Positions 10,064 to 18,534 of a DNA stretch of 64,000 bases are shown in pieces. The stretch lies in the NCBI RefSeq assembly GCF_007830175.1, contig NZ_VLKH01000012.1, positions 1 to 64,000 on the forward strand. The letters are read 5' to 3'. The notes beneath the pieces were generated by a model that was given only the letters and a program-made list of their open reading frames with translations, was not told the DNA's origin and did not search any database. A program made the translations under genes and the position numbers. Each line of letters opens with the position of its first letter. Within the stretch, counting starts at the first letter, position 1. Source of the DNA: Sedimentibacter saalensis (GTDB taxonomy: Bacteria > Bacillota > Clostridia > Tissierellales > Sedimentibacteraceae).

Positions 10064-10258
10064 TGTCATCCTGAACGATAGTGAAAGTTGCCCTAACCCT
10101 ATTTTTCAGGTATTTTTCTGAAAAATAGCGGTAGGTCATTCGCAATGAGAACCAAATTTATGTGAGCGTTAGCGAATAAATAAATTTGTGTTCGAAACTG
10201 CGGGATCTCATCTTTGATTAAAACATGAGATTCTTCGGGCTACGCCCTCAGAATGACA
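10064..10258. repeat. TGTCAT-type palindromic repeat, interrupted copy
   Basis: The ends TGTCATCCTGAACG and CAGAATGACA match the ends of the 78-base element at 33932-34009 (opposite orientation), as does the internal hairpin GGATCTCATCTTT...AACATGAGAT. In this copy a 105-base foreign block (10090-10194) splits the sequence between GTGAA and GGATCTC, which are adjacent at 33932-34009. Confidence 0.75.
10090..10194. repeat. Double-hairpin repeat, copy 1
   Basis: A 105-base element running from GCCCTAACCC to TTGTGTTCG. It contains one hairpin with CTATTTTTCAG and CTGAAAAATAG arms, a linker with GCGGTAGGTCA, and a second hairpin around GTGAGCGTTAGCG. A diverged second copy is at 42362-42487 in the opposite orientation. 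Confidence 0.75.
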
Positions 10259-10341
10259 CCGTCAAATGTTACTTTGTTACCAACCTGATGTCATTTTTTT
10301 CATGACATTTTAATTTCAAAGCTATCTTAAATAGTCATTTA

Positions 10342-10914
10342 TTATATTTCGGACCCTTTTGTCTTTTTTGATGTATCATATCCAAGTTCATAATATTGAT
10401 TGTTATTAAATTCAAAACTTTTGATCACATCCAGACCAAGCTTATTTGTGTGAGCATTATAAGATCTGTGATTAATTTTATTTATAAATGTAATCAAAAT
10501 TGGAAATCTTTTATTCATTTGTGTTCTTGAAAATTCGAAAATATTCGGCAGAACATCAGTTCCACGATAATCCTTGTGAATGCATATGGGTCCATATTGA
10601 TAGGAATTTTCAACGGAAAGAACCTTACCTAAATATTCTGTATACGGCAAATCACTTATCATATGCTGAAAAAGAGGCCATTTCGACCAAAACTGCCATG
10701 AAGCTGCCATGACATAAGCGATTATTTTGTCATCATCACATGCTATGGCTACTCCATTTTCCTTTTCAATAAGTTCCTTGAATTGTTCTTCTGAAAACAA
10801 TGTTGTGACAAATCCATCTTTTTTGTCCTCATCATTTATTGTCAGCACGTGATATTTTTGCTGCAATTCTGCAATACCCGGGATGTCATTTAATGTAGCA
10901 TTTCTATAATTCAT
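10342..10914 (-). CDS. GNAT family N-acetyltransferase
   Basis: A 190-residue protein with the GNAT pattern: an N-terminal NATLNDIPGIAELQ strand-helix, a central strand with an acidic/hydrophobic core (GVAIACDDDKIIAYVMA), and a later GPICIHKDYRGTDV segment in the acetyl-CoA-binding region. The pyrophosphate loop is only loosely like the usual Q/RxxGxG/A. Acceptor substrate unknown. GGGGG lies ahead of the ATG. Single-gene unit between the composite repeat and an AraC regulator. Confidence 0.8.
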   Translation of the reverse strand: MNYRNATLNDIPGIAELQQKYHVLTINDEDKKDGFVTTLFSEEQFKELIEKENGVAIACDDDKIIAYVMAASWQFWSKWPLFQHMISDLPYTEYLGKVLSVENSYQYGPICIHKDYRGTDVLPNIFEFSRTQMNKRFPILITFINKINHRSYNAHTNKLGLDVIKSFEFNNNQYYELGYDTSKKTKGSEI

Positions 10915-11015
10915 TGTAACCCCCTTACTTATGTATTAAATTTTTTACTACAGCAATTTATTATACCATATTATTCTGGTGGTTTACAGTAAAAACGATT
11001 TCATATCATAAAAGA

Positions 11016-11051
11016 TAAAAAAAGGAAGCAAAGTTTCATTGCTCCTTTTTT
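11016..11051. terminator. Terminator after the AraC/GyrI gene
   Basis: AAAAAAAGGAAGCAA and TTGCTCCTTTTTT arms form a stem with A- and T-runs on both sides, so it can act in either direction. Confidence 0.7.
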
Positions 11052-11090
11052 ACAATTTTAAAAAATACTTATGTCATTTCAATTGCTGCA

Positions 11091-11993
11091 CTAACACTTT
11101 TGGACTGGTCTTGCTTCTATATAACCTCTGTATCCCATTGGTGCCAATTGAAATCTCGGTCCATTTTCAGGTGCCCATTTATATCCGTACAATTCCGGAT
11201 TGAATTTATCAATGTGTTTCCATACTTCATCGATTGCAACTGAGAATTTTTCATCATCATAAGGTTCTCCCTGGAATATCATCATGGTGCATGGAGGCAG
11301 CACAATAAGTTCATATCCGTCAGGTATTGTTTTGTCGTAATCCAGTGGCAGTTCTACACCCTGCACGTATTCTGATGCGTTATTTCTTAAGTTTTCAGGC
11401 ATCCACATGCCAATAGGTTCATAAAGTGCTTCTTTAACACTTGTAAGAACATTCCAGATATCACATCCAACTTCTTCGCAATATTCAAAGTATTCTGTTG
11501 CCTTTATTCCTCTTTTTATCAAACATTTCCTCTCAGGTCTTTCAATAATTTGAACAAATACTGTTTTCATAACCTCACCAATCCTTCCTTCATTTTGATA
11601 AATATAATTTATTGCCTTGAAAGTATCATATACTTTATTAGGCAGAAAAAGTTTAATCGGCGGCGTCTGTTTGTGGTACTTGTATGGAGAAATTCCAAAT
11701 TCCTTTGTAAATGCCCTTGTAAAACCTTCCTGGCTGTCAAAAACAAAATCAAGTGCGACGTCTATCACTTTTTTGTTTTCATCCCTCATTACAAGAGCTG
11801 CCATTGTCAATCTTCTCAAACGAATATATTCATATGGGCTTTTACCTACTACCTCTTTAAACATATGTCCAATATGCCAGGGAGAATAATTTGAATAATC
11901 AGCCAATTGCTTTAATGTGATTGAATTTTGCAAATTTTCTTCAATATAATCCTGAAGCATTTGAACTATACGCATTGAATTTGTTTTATCCAT
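11091..11993 (-). CDS. AraC family regulator with GyrI-like effector domain
   Basis: A Rob/SoxS-like activator. Two AraC helix-turn-helix motifs fill about residues 5-105 (LADYSNYSPWHIGHMFKEVV and the FTRAFTKEFGISPYKY motif), and a GyrI/effector-binding domain fills about 145-300. The start at 11993 (300 residues) is chosen because GGAGGG lies 4 bases ahead of it; the longer frame opening at 12068 has no ribosome site. Proteins of this build bind amphipathic drugs or small metabolites and activate efflux or detoxification genes. No target is adjacent; the gene diverges from the rsmH paralogue. Confidence 0.9.
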   Translation of the reverse strand: MDKTNSMRIVQMLQDYIEENLQNSITLKQLADYSNYSPWHIGHMFKEVVGKSPYEYIRLRRLTMAALVMRDENKKVIDVALDFVFDSQEGFTRAFTKEFGISPYKYHKQTPPIKLFLPNKVYDTFKAINYIYQNEGRIGEVMKTVFVQIIERPERKCLIKRGIKATEYFEYCEEVGCDIWNVLTSVKEALYEPIGMWMPENLRNNASEYVQGVELPLDYDKTIPDGYELIVLPPCTMMIFQGEPYDDEKFSVAIDEVWKHIDKFNPELYGYKWAPENGPRFQLAPMGYRGYIEARPVQKC

Positions 11994-12202
11994 GTTGCCC
12001 TCCGATATTAAAAGATTATCATAAAGAAGAAAAAAATTCTTGACCGTTCTTGTTGTGTTAAATTGCATTCATTACAGATTATTATTTATTATATCACATT
12101 TTTGATGGCAGATAAAAACAGTTACTATTTATGATAATAATTTGCTTTTATAAATTGTATTTGGTATTATATTTAAAAATAAACATAAAAGGCAGAGGAA
12201 TC

Positions 12203-13318
12203 ATGAACCATTGTTTTCAAAAATCATTTGATTTTGAATTCATACGTTCAAATTTCCATGGTTATAAAATGGATAATCAAGAACAAAAACATAAAAGACG
12301 CGTTAGATATAAGGGAACTCATCCAAAATCATTCAATGAAAAATACAAAGAGCATCAACCTGAAAAATATGCTGAAGATGTAGAAAAGATAATCAAAAAA
12401 GGTAATACCCCAGCGGGCATGCACCGTTCAATTTGTGTTAAGGAAATATTGGATTTCCTTCAAATTACCCCCGGTCAAACCGGATTAGATGCAACTCTTG
12501 GTTATGGAGGGCACTCATCAGAGATGCTAAAATGCCTGGATTCAAAAGGACACCTGTATGCAACTGATGTAGATCCTATTGAATTGCCACGCACAAGAGA
12601 GCGCCTAGAACGACTTGGCTATGGTCCTGAAATATTAACAATTAGGCATATGAACTTTTCACAAATAGATGAAATTTTTTTAGAATCAGGACCCCTTGAT
12701 TTTGTATTGGCAGATTTGGGTGTATCTTCGATGCAGATAGATAATCCTGACAGAGGTTTTTCTTTTAAGACAGAAGGTCCACTTGACTTGCGCCTGAATC
12801 CTGATAAAGGTATGTCTGCAGCAGAACGTTTAAAAACTATTTCACAAGATGAATTAGAAGGAATGCTTATTGAAAATGCTGATGAACCTAATGCAGCAGT
12901 AATTGCCCGTGCCATAATTTCTGAAATAAGAAAAGGAAAAGAAATATCAACAACAACTCATCTTCAACAAATTATTAAAGATGCCCTTAGTTTTATTCCG
13001 GAGAAAAATCGCAAGGATGAAATAAAAAAGGCTTGTCAAAGATGTTTCCAGGCTTTGAGAATTGATGTAAACAGTGAATTTGAAGTGTTGTATGAATTTT
13101 TAGAAAAACTTCCATCTGTACTTGCTAAAGGCGGTCGTGTTGCCATACTTTCATTTCATTCAGGAGAAGACCGTTTGGTTAAAAAATCATTCCAGTATTT
13201 TTACCGTGAAGGCTTGTACAGTGAAATAGCTCCCAATGTTATTAAACCATCGGCTGAAGAATGCAGTTCAAATCCTCGTGCTCGTTCTGCCAAGCTCAGA
13301 TGGGCTATAAAAGCATGA
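12203..13318 (+). CDS. RsmH-like 16S rRNA C1402 methyltransferase, stand-alone paralogue
   Basis: A class I SAM methyltransferase of the MraW/RsmH family, which N4-methylates C1402 in the ribosomal P site. Family motifs are clear: DATLGYGGHS (SAM motif I), FVLADLGVSS, DRGFSFKTEGPLDLRLNP and the C-terminal RVAILSFHSGEDRLVK. The protein carries about 75 extra, basic N-terminal residues rich in Lys, Arg and His. The start at 12203 has AGAGG five bases upstream; an earlier in-frame ATG at 12131 lacks one. The gene is outside the usual division/cell-wall cluster, so the organism probably has a second, canonical copy. Confidence 0.85.
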   Translation: MNHCFQKSFDFEFIRSNFHGYKMDNQEQKHKRRVRYKGTHPKSFNEKYKEHQPEKYAEDVEKIIKKGNTPAGMHRSICVKEILDFLQITPGQTGLDATLGYGGHSSEMLKCLDSKGHLYATDVDPIELPRTRERLERLGYGPEILTIRHMNFSQIDEIFLESGPLDFVLADLGVSSMQIDNPDRGFSFKTEGPLDLRLNPDKGMSAAERLKTISQDELEGMLIENADEPNAAVIARAIISEIRKGKEISTTTHLQQIIKDALSFIPEKNRKDEIKKACQRCFQALRIDVNSEFEVLYEFLEKLPSVLAKGGRVAILSFHSGEDRLVKKSFQYFYREGLYSEIAPNVIKPSAEECSSNPRARSAKLRWAIKA

Positions 13319-13363
13319 TTTATCTATACTAACTACTTATGAATAGTCTTACAGTTCTTAGTT

Positions 13364-13402
13364 AGCACTGCCAATCATGACAAAAGGCAGTGCTGATTTT
13401 TT
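13364..13402 (+). terminator. Terminator after the RsmH-like gene
   Basis: AGCACTGCC (13364-13372) and GGCAGTGCT (13386-13394) form a perfect 9-bp stem followed by GATTTTTT. Confidence 0.85.
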
Positions 13403-13599
13403 GTATTTATGTATTAGAAGAAAAACTTTAACTCAGCCTTAATTATATTTAATAAACTACATATTAACATCATATGGAAATTTTATAATATTGAAAACAA
13501 ATGAGAGATGATATACAATTTAAAAATGTAATTTATGCAAACGGTTTTATGATTGCTGTTTAATATTAAATTTCTTTTCATATCTTAGGAGGAGCACGC

Positions 13600-15363
13600 T
13601 TGAAAAGTAAAAACCTGGTTGTTCAATCTTGTGAGGAATTGACTAAATTAATTAATACTAGTGAAATAAATGCAATGACAGAAAATGCAAGTTCAACATT
13701 AATTCAAATATTTACATCTGTGGCTGACTCAAATTGGGTGAAGAACGTAGAAAACATATTATACAAAAAATTTCCTAATGCAGTAATTGTTGGTGCTTCA
13801 ACCGGAGGAGAAATTGCTCATGGAGAATTATATACAAATTCAACAATAATATCACTTACATTCTTTGAACAAACCCTTTTAAAAGCTTTTATATATGAAA
13901 TAAAAGATAACAATGAAGCCTCCTTAGGAAAAGAGTTGATAGATACTATAGAAACGTCTTGCAAAAATATAGCTGGTATATTAATGCTTACCACACCTTC
14001 AACTATGAATACATCTGATTTTCTTGCAGGTTTTTCAAGTTCTGTATGTACATATCCTGTTTTTGGCGGAGGTGCTGGTGATTATGGGTATATATTGAAA
14101 TCATTAATATTTTATGAGTATCAGTACTTATCAAAGGGTGTTGCAGCAGTTGTATTGATGAGTGACAAACTTGAAATTCAAACACATACATGCCTTGGAT
14201 GGGAACCCTTAAGCAAAAAGATGACTGTTACTGAGGTTGATGGTCTTTGGGTTAAAAAAATAGATGACAAGCCTGCATTCAGCATATATCAGAAGTATTT
14301 GGACATTCAGGATGATGAAAACTTTTTCCTAAACGTTTTAGAGTTTCCTATGATGCTCATGAGAGATGATGAAATGTATGCACGAATACCTCAAGCTGTT
14401 GGCAAAGATAATTCACTTCTGTTTCCCGGAGGTCTAAAAGAAGGGGAAATAGTCATCATTGGGTATGGAAATCCGAAAATTATTATCGATAGAGCTAAGG
14501 AAGCACACAAATTAATGGAAAATTTCAATCCTGAATCCATCTTCCTTTACAGCTGCAGCAACAGGCGATTTTTACTTCAAGGTGAAGTTAATAATGAGAC
14601 AAAGCCTTTTGAAAACATTGCGCCAACTGCAGGATTTTATACGCATGGAGAAATCCATAAAAAACATGCTAAAATAAATCTTCTCAATGCAACACTGGTA
14701 TCAGTGGGAATGAAAGAATTTGATCTGATTAAAACGGAACAATTAAACAAAGACACACAGCTCATTGATAACCAGCAGGAAGATCCTTTAAATTCAAATC
14801 ATTCTCGAATAGTTTCAAGGTTAATGAATTTCATAAAGGTTGTTACAGCAGAACTTGAAGGAGCAAAAAAAGAAGCCATACACCTTGCTGAAACAGATTA
14901 CCTGACCCAAGTTTACAACAGGATAAAAGCAAATGAAATTTTAGAAAACATAACAAAACAATGCGAACAATTTGGTGGCCAATTTTCAATAATTTTGTTG
15001 GATGTGGACTTATTTAAAATTGTAAACGATACATTTGGTCACAACGTTGGTGATATGGTACTTGTTAATATTGTAAGTGTTATAAAAAAATATGTTCGCA
15101 GTACCGATGTACTTGCAAGGTGGGGCGGAGAGGAGTTCCTCTTAGCCATGCCTAACACAGAACTTGAGGATGCAATTATTGTAGCTGAAAGAATCAGGAA
15201 AGCAATTGAAAAAACTGCATTTCCTCAGGTTATTCATCAAACATGCAGTCTTGGTGTAGCTTCATATGAAAAGGGACAGGATGTCAAGGATGTGATTGAA
15301 AGAGCAGACAATGCACTTTATTCAGCAAAAAGAAATGGTAGAAACCTTGTTGTTTCTTTTTAA
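13600..15363 (+). CDS. FIST sensor domain-GGDEF diguanylate cyclase
   Basis: A 587-residue signalling protein that should make cyclic di-GMP from GTP. The N-terminal part (about 25-380) is a FIST/FIST_C small-ligand sensor, recognisable by the VIVGASTGGEI and FGGGAGDYG segments. A short helical linker joins it to a GGDEF domain (about 425-585). The active motif is GGEEF (509-513) and an RSTD product-inhibition site lies exactly five residues before it, so the enzyme should be active and feedback-controlled. No membrane segment: a cytoplasmic sensor. The start codon is TTG with AGGAGGAGC upstream. Confidence 0.9.
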   Translation: MKSKNLVVQSCEELTKLINTSEINAMTENASSTLIQIFTSVADSNWVKNVENILYKKFPNAVIVGASTGGEIAHGELYTNSTIISLTFFEQTLLKAFIYEIKDNNEASLGKELIDTIETSCKNIAGILMLTTPSTMNTSDFLAGFSSSVCTYPVFGGGAGDYGYILKSLIFYEYQYLSKGVAAVVLMSDKLEIQTHTCLGWEPLSKKMTVTEVDGLWVKKIDDKPAFSIYQKYLDIQDDENFFLNVLEFPMMLMRDDEMYARIPQAVGKDNSLLFPGGLKEGEIVIIGYGNPKIIIDRAKEAHKLMENFNPESIFLYSCSNRRFLLQGEVNNETKPFENIAPTAGFYTHGEIHKKHAKINLLNATLVSVGMKEFDLIKTEQLNKDTQLIDNQQEDPLNSNHSRIVSRLMNFIKVVTAELEGAKKEAIHLAETDYLTQVYNRIKANEILENITKQCEQFGGQFSIILLDVDLFKIVNDTFGHNVGDMVLVNIVSVIKKYVRSTDVLARWGGEEFLLAMPNTELEDAIIVAERIRKAIEKTAFPQVIHQTCSLGVASYEKGQDVKDVIERADNALYSAKRNGRNLVVSF

Positions 15364-15388
15364 TGCCCTAAAAAAATTTAACCAAAAA

Positions 15389-15418
15389 ACAAATTCCCTC
15401 TAACATGAGGGAATTTGT
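15389..15418. terminator. Bidirectional terminator, cyclase/alarmone synthetase
   Basis: ACAAATTCCCTC and GAGGGAATTTGT with a six-base loop form a 12-bp stem between convergent genes. It touches the stop codon of the synthetase gene. Confidence 0.85.
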
Positions 15419-16080
15419 TATATGTTTTGAATTTTCTTGAATGTTTCCTGCATCTTAAGATCAATTTCTGCTATTTCATTGGCTGACTGCAGCATATCAT
15501 CGCAAATATCCTGTGGAATATACTTATCAGATTTATATCTGATGTCATGTTCAAGGCTGGCCCAGAAATCCTGGGCAACAGTACGTATTTGAACCTCCAC
15601 AATTACATTCTCAATGTGATCAGATAGAAAAACAGGCACTTCTATATCAAGATGAAGACTGCGGTAGCCATTGAAGTTTGGTTGTTTTATGTAATCCTGA
15701 TACTTGACAAGCTTAATATCAGTCTGCATCAAAAGCATTTCTGCAATGTTGTAAACATCATCAAGATAGCCGCATACCACCCTTATACCTGCAATATCAT
15801 TGAGCTGCTTTGCAGATGTTATACTTATGTCCATACTTTTCAGATTAAGCTTTTTTATAATACTTTGAGGAGATTTCAGTCTTGCTTCCACATGGTGTAT
15901 GGGATTTCTTGCGTTCTTCACATTAAACTCTTCATTTAAAATTTCAAGTTTAGTAGAGATTTGCTTAATGGCTGCATTGTACAATAGCCGCATTTCCACC
16001 ATCTCCTGATAAGAACCGTGCAACATTTCACTTTCTTTCAAGAGTGTAATGTCCTTTTCGTCAACTAATAACTTATCCAC
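15418..16080 (-). CDS. Small alarmone synthetase (GTP pyrophosphokinase family)
   Basis: A single-domain RelA/SpoT synthetase of 220 residues, the size of YjbM/YwaC (RelQ/RelP). It transfers pyrophosphate from ATP to GDP or GTP, making (p)ppGpp. Motifs: RLKSPQSIIKKL near 70, the DIAGIRVVC strand, YIKQPNFNGYRSLHL (substrate site), and EVQIRTVAQDFWASLEHDIRY. There is no hydrolase HD domain or regulatory TGS/ACT tail. The start is GTG at 16080 with AGGAAG upstream. Single gene, converging with the diguanylate cyclase, so two nucleotide second-messenger enzymes sit end to end. Confidence 0.9.
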   Translation of the reverse strand: MDKLLVDEKDITLLKESEMLHGSYQEMVEMRLLYNAAIKQISTKLEILNEEFNVKNARNPIHHVEARLKSPQSIIKKLNLKSMDISITSAKQLNDIAGIRVVCGYLDDVYNIAEMLLMQTDIKLVKYQDYIKQPNFNGYRSLHLDIEVPVFLSDHIENVIVEVQIRTVAQDFWASLEHDIRYKSDKYIPQDICDDMLQSANEIAEIDLKMQETFKKIQNI

Positions 16081-16147
16081 ATTAAGACTTCCTTTCCTCT
16101 TTTAATTATATTAGAAACATCATAAACGAGCATTTATATGTTAATTG

Positions 16148-16594
16148 TCAATTAACATTTTTTGCTTTTACTCTCATGTTAATTAAAATTTTTATATCAT
16201 TGAGAATTGAGCCATCCTTAACTTCAATCATCAACCAGCTTCCCATGGCAGAACCTGAAGTTTTTTTGTATAGTTCTTCCACATAGGTTGAGAACACTCC
16301 TGCTTCCATAGCAGCTTCTGCTTCATCCTGTTCTTTAGGTCCAATTACCACCAAGGCAATAAAATAGTCCTCCATAGGATACAATGTGCAAAGAGACTTA
16401 CCGTTTTTCTTGTATTTTACATTCCATCCCGGCTGTAAAGAACATCTGCTGTATTCTATTTTAGGCTTTGCCTCATATGTATTTTCAATGTATTCAGTAA
16501 GATTGTTCCAGCTTGCTTCTGCAGCACCTATATAATCTTTAATGTCTTTGCTTGAAGGAGTCAGATGTTCATTGAATAATTCATTCCATTTCAT
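16148..16594 (-). CDS. DUF3788 family protein
   Basis: A 148-residue cytoplasmic protein of the DUF3788 family; function unknown. The family pattern is visible: an LTPSSKDIKDYIG start, a KIEYSRCSLQPGWNVKYKK core, and a FIALVVIGPKE strand followed by a helical tail. The start at 16594 is taken because GGAGG lies directly upstream of that ATG; the ATG five codons earlier overlaps the ribosome site. It appears to be transcribed alone. Confidence 0.8.
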   Translation of the reverse strand: MKWNELFNEHLTPSSKDIKDYIGAAEASWNNLTEYIENTYEAKPKIEYSRCSLQPGWNVKYKKNGKSLCTLYPMEDYFIALVVIGPKEQDEAEAAMEAGVFSTYVEELYKKTSGSAMGSWLMIEVKDGSILNDIKILINMRVKAKNVN

Positions 16595-16760
16595 AATTAT
16601 CCTCCGCATTCATTACCTTTTATTTGTTAAAAAAACTTATATATTTCCATAGCGTTAGTATTCTTTATTTTAATAATATTTATTATATTATACTATACAA
16701 TTAGCAGCATTTCTATCACAAAATAAAATCCTATAATACTTTGCATAGATTTTATTGAGC

Positions 16761-16820
16761 TTGACAAAGTTATGGTATCAGTATATTATATTAATAAACC
16801 TTCGTCGGTTTATTAATATA
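16761..16820 (+). promoter_or_regulatory. Promoter and long inverted-repeat operator of the amidohydrolase operon
   Basis: TTGACA (16761-16766), a 17-base spacer and TATTAT (16784-16789) precede a perfect 14-bp inverted repeat, TATATTAATAAACC (16787-16800) and GGTTTATTAATATA (16807-16820), with a six-base gap. The repeat overlaps the -10 box and start site. It is the natural operator for the TetR protein encoded as the operon's second gene. Confidence 0.8.
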
Positions 16821-16850
16821 AATTAAATCACCATAATGAAAGGAAAAGCT

Positions 16851-18524
16851 ATGAAAGGTAAGACATATAAAAAGTGGGATTTGCATCACCACATTGTACC
16901 GGATTTCTATGTTGAAGAAATGAAAAAAATGGGTATATCAGTGGCAGGTATAAAATGGCCCACATGGAATGCAAAATCTTCTATTAAGATGATGGACAGC
17001 TTTAATATTGAAAAGTCGTTTTTGTCATTGTCTACACCCGGAGTATACTTTGATAATACAGATTTCAGTCAAAACCTCAACCGTCACTGCAACGAGTACA
17101 TCTCATCAATGATAAGTGAATATCCTGGTCGTTTCGGAGGCTTCGGCTCTGTGACATTGCCTGATGTTCCAAGTGCTTTGCTGGAGGCTGAATATGCACT
17201 TGACTCCTTGAAGCTCGACGGCATTGCACTTATGTCTAACGTAGACGGCCATTATCTGGGCGACGCTTCTTATAAGCCATTCTACGAGGAAATGAACCGC
17301 AGAAAGGCAATTATATATGTTCATCCAAACGAAGTTCCCGGCAAGATTGATCATATGTTTTTAAATCCGTTGTATCTGTGGCAAAATGACACAACTAAAG
17401 CCATAATTGATTTTATTCATAGCGGCTATCATATACAGTACCCAAATATTCGCTGGATCTTTTCTCATGGGGGAGGAATCATTGCACCATTGTTTAACAC
17501 TCTCATTGAAGCACTACAAAAAGAAAACCCTAACATAGCTGAAGAACTAAGACAATGGAAACAGCAAGTATTTTTAGACACAGCTTCAAAGGCCTTTGAT
17601 GATCAGATTGCTTATCTGCTGGAATTTTCTGATTTGCAGCATGTTGTATTTGGCAGCGATATCGGCTGGGGAAATAAAATGGCTGTTTCTGAAATTGAAA
17701 AAGCATACTCAACTCTGGACAGAAAATATGGTTTGACAGAGCAGCAAATAGAGGATATATTTATGGGCAATGCAAAAAGACTGTTTTCAAGGGATAACAT
17801 CCCAGTTCGTAAAGACTCCAAATCTTCTTATGCGCTGCCGCCATTTGGAAAAGACCCACAAAGAATACAATATCACTGCCACTCAGAGGAGGAGGCCATG
17901 ACTGCACTTTCTTCAGGAGAATTTGACAGAGTTATTTTATCCTTTGACAATCCTGAAATCTGGAAGCTTGAGCCCAAGGCAAGGCAAGACGTCTTTCGCG
18001 AGTATAACGGCGCCGCTGCTGAAATATGCTCTAAAAACCAACAAATTGGAGCATTTTGTATTATTGACCCTAACTTGCCTGATTGGAGCATATCCGAAAT
18101 CGATAGAGGACTAAATGAATTGCACTTAGACGGTGTATGTATTACCATTGACATATTTAATACACAATTTATGGAATTGTTTGATGAGAGGTTGATTAAG
18201 AAAATAGGATCAATAAACAAGCCGGTGCTGATTCACCCAATTCATAAGGACGGCATCCCTTTGATTTCAGAAAACAATCTTGATTCCTTGTATTTCATGG
18301 CAAAAGCTTTTTATCTGGACATTTACAAGGATTACTGGATGAATACGCAGTTTATCTTGACCCACACTGGTGGTTGTGTGCAGTATCTTGCCCAGCCACT
18401 CGGCTTGCTGTACTATCTTGCTCCTAAGATTTCAACGCTTAGTATGTTTGCATACATGTGGGATGCCTACATCATGGATAAACCCAAGGGTTATATGATT
18501 TTAAAAAATACAATTACCGCATAA
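16851..18524 (+). CDS. Tandem-domain amidohydrolase (amidohydrolase_2 duplication)
   Basis: A 557-residue metal-dependent hydrolase or decarboxylase of the ACMSD/amidohydrolase_2 group, carrying a second, diverged copy of its own domain. The first domain (about 8-320) has all expected metal ligands: HxH at His12/His14, His158, His206 and Asp270 (FGSDIGW). The second (about 335-557) repeats the pattern with YHCH (342/344), IHP His462 and THTGG His505, but ends before a clear terminal Asp. The start at 16851 has AAAGGA upstream. It lies 10 bases before a tetR gene in one operon. Substrate unknown. Confidence 0.8.
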   Translation: MKGKTYKKWDLHHHIVPDFYVEEMKKMGISVAGIKWPTWNAKSSIKMMDSFNIEKSFLSLSTPGVYFDNTDFSQNLNRHCNEYISSMISEYPGRFGGFGSVTLPDVPSALLEAEYALDSLKLDGIALMSNVDGHYLGDASYKPFYEEMNRRKAIIYVHPNEVPGKIDHMFLNPLYLWQNDTTKAIIDFIHSGYHIQYPNIRWIFSHGGGIIAPLFNTLIEALQKENPNIAEELRQWKQQVFLDTASKAFDDQIAYLLEFSDLQHVVFGSDIGWGNKMAVSEIEKAYSTLDRKYGLTEQQIEDIFMGNAKRLFSRDNIPVRKDSKSSYALPPFGKDPQRIQYHCHSEEEAMTALSSGEFDRVILSFDNPEIWKLEPKARQDVFREYNGAAAEICSKNQQIGAFCIIDPNLPDWSISEIDRGLNELHLDGVCITIDIFNTQFMELFDERLIKKIGSINKPVLIHPIHKDGIPLISENNLDSLYFMAKAFYLDIYKDYWMNTQFILTHTGGCVQYLAQPLGLLYYLAPKISTLSMFAYMWDAYIMDKPKGYMILKNTITA

Positions 18525-18534
18525 AGGAGAAACT

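Larger units (their letters stand above)
10013..10313. repeat. Composite palindromic element, outer layer
   Basis: Two related hairpins, 10019-10038 (TGTCATGA-TTTT-TCATGACA) and 10289-10307, lie in inverted orientation at the ends of a 300-base gene-free block, and the similarity runs about 40 bases inward on each side. Inside lie two further repeat families, each annotated separately. The block separates the tetR promoter from an acetyltransferase gene and has no coding potential. Confidence 0.65.

Noticed and set aside
10013-10313. CRISPR array or small RNA in the palindromic block
   Set aside because: No regular spacer-repeat pattern; the hairpins are different families nested, not a periodic array.
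12131-12202. N-terminal 24 codons of the RsmH-like frame
   Set aside because: Very hydrophobic AT-rich lead with no ribosome site; the ATG at 12203 has one.
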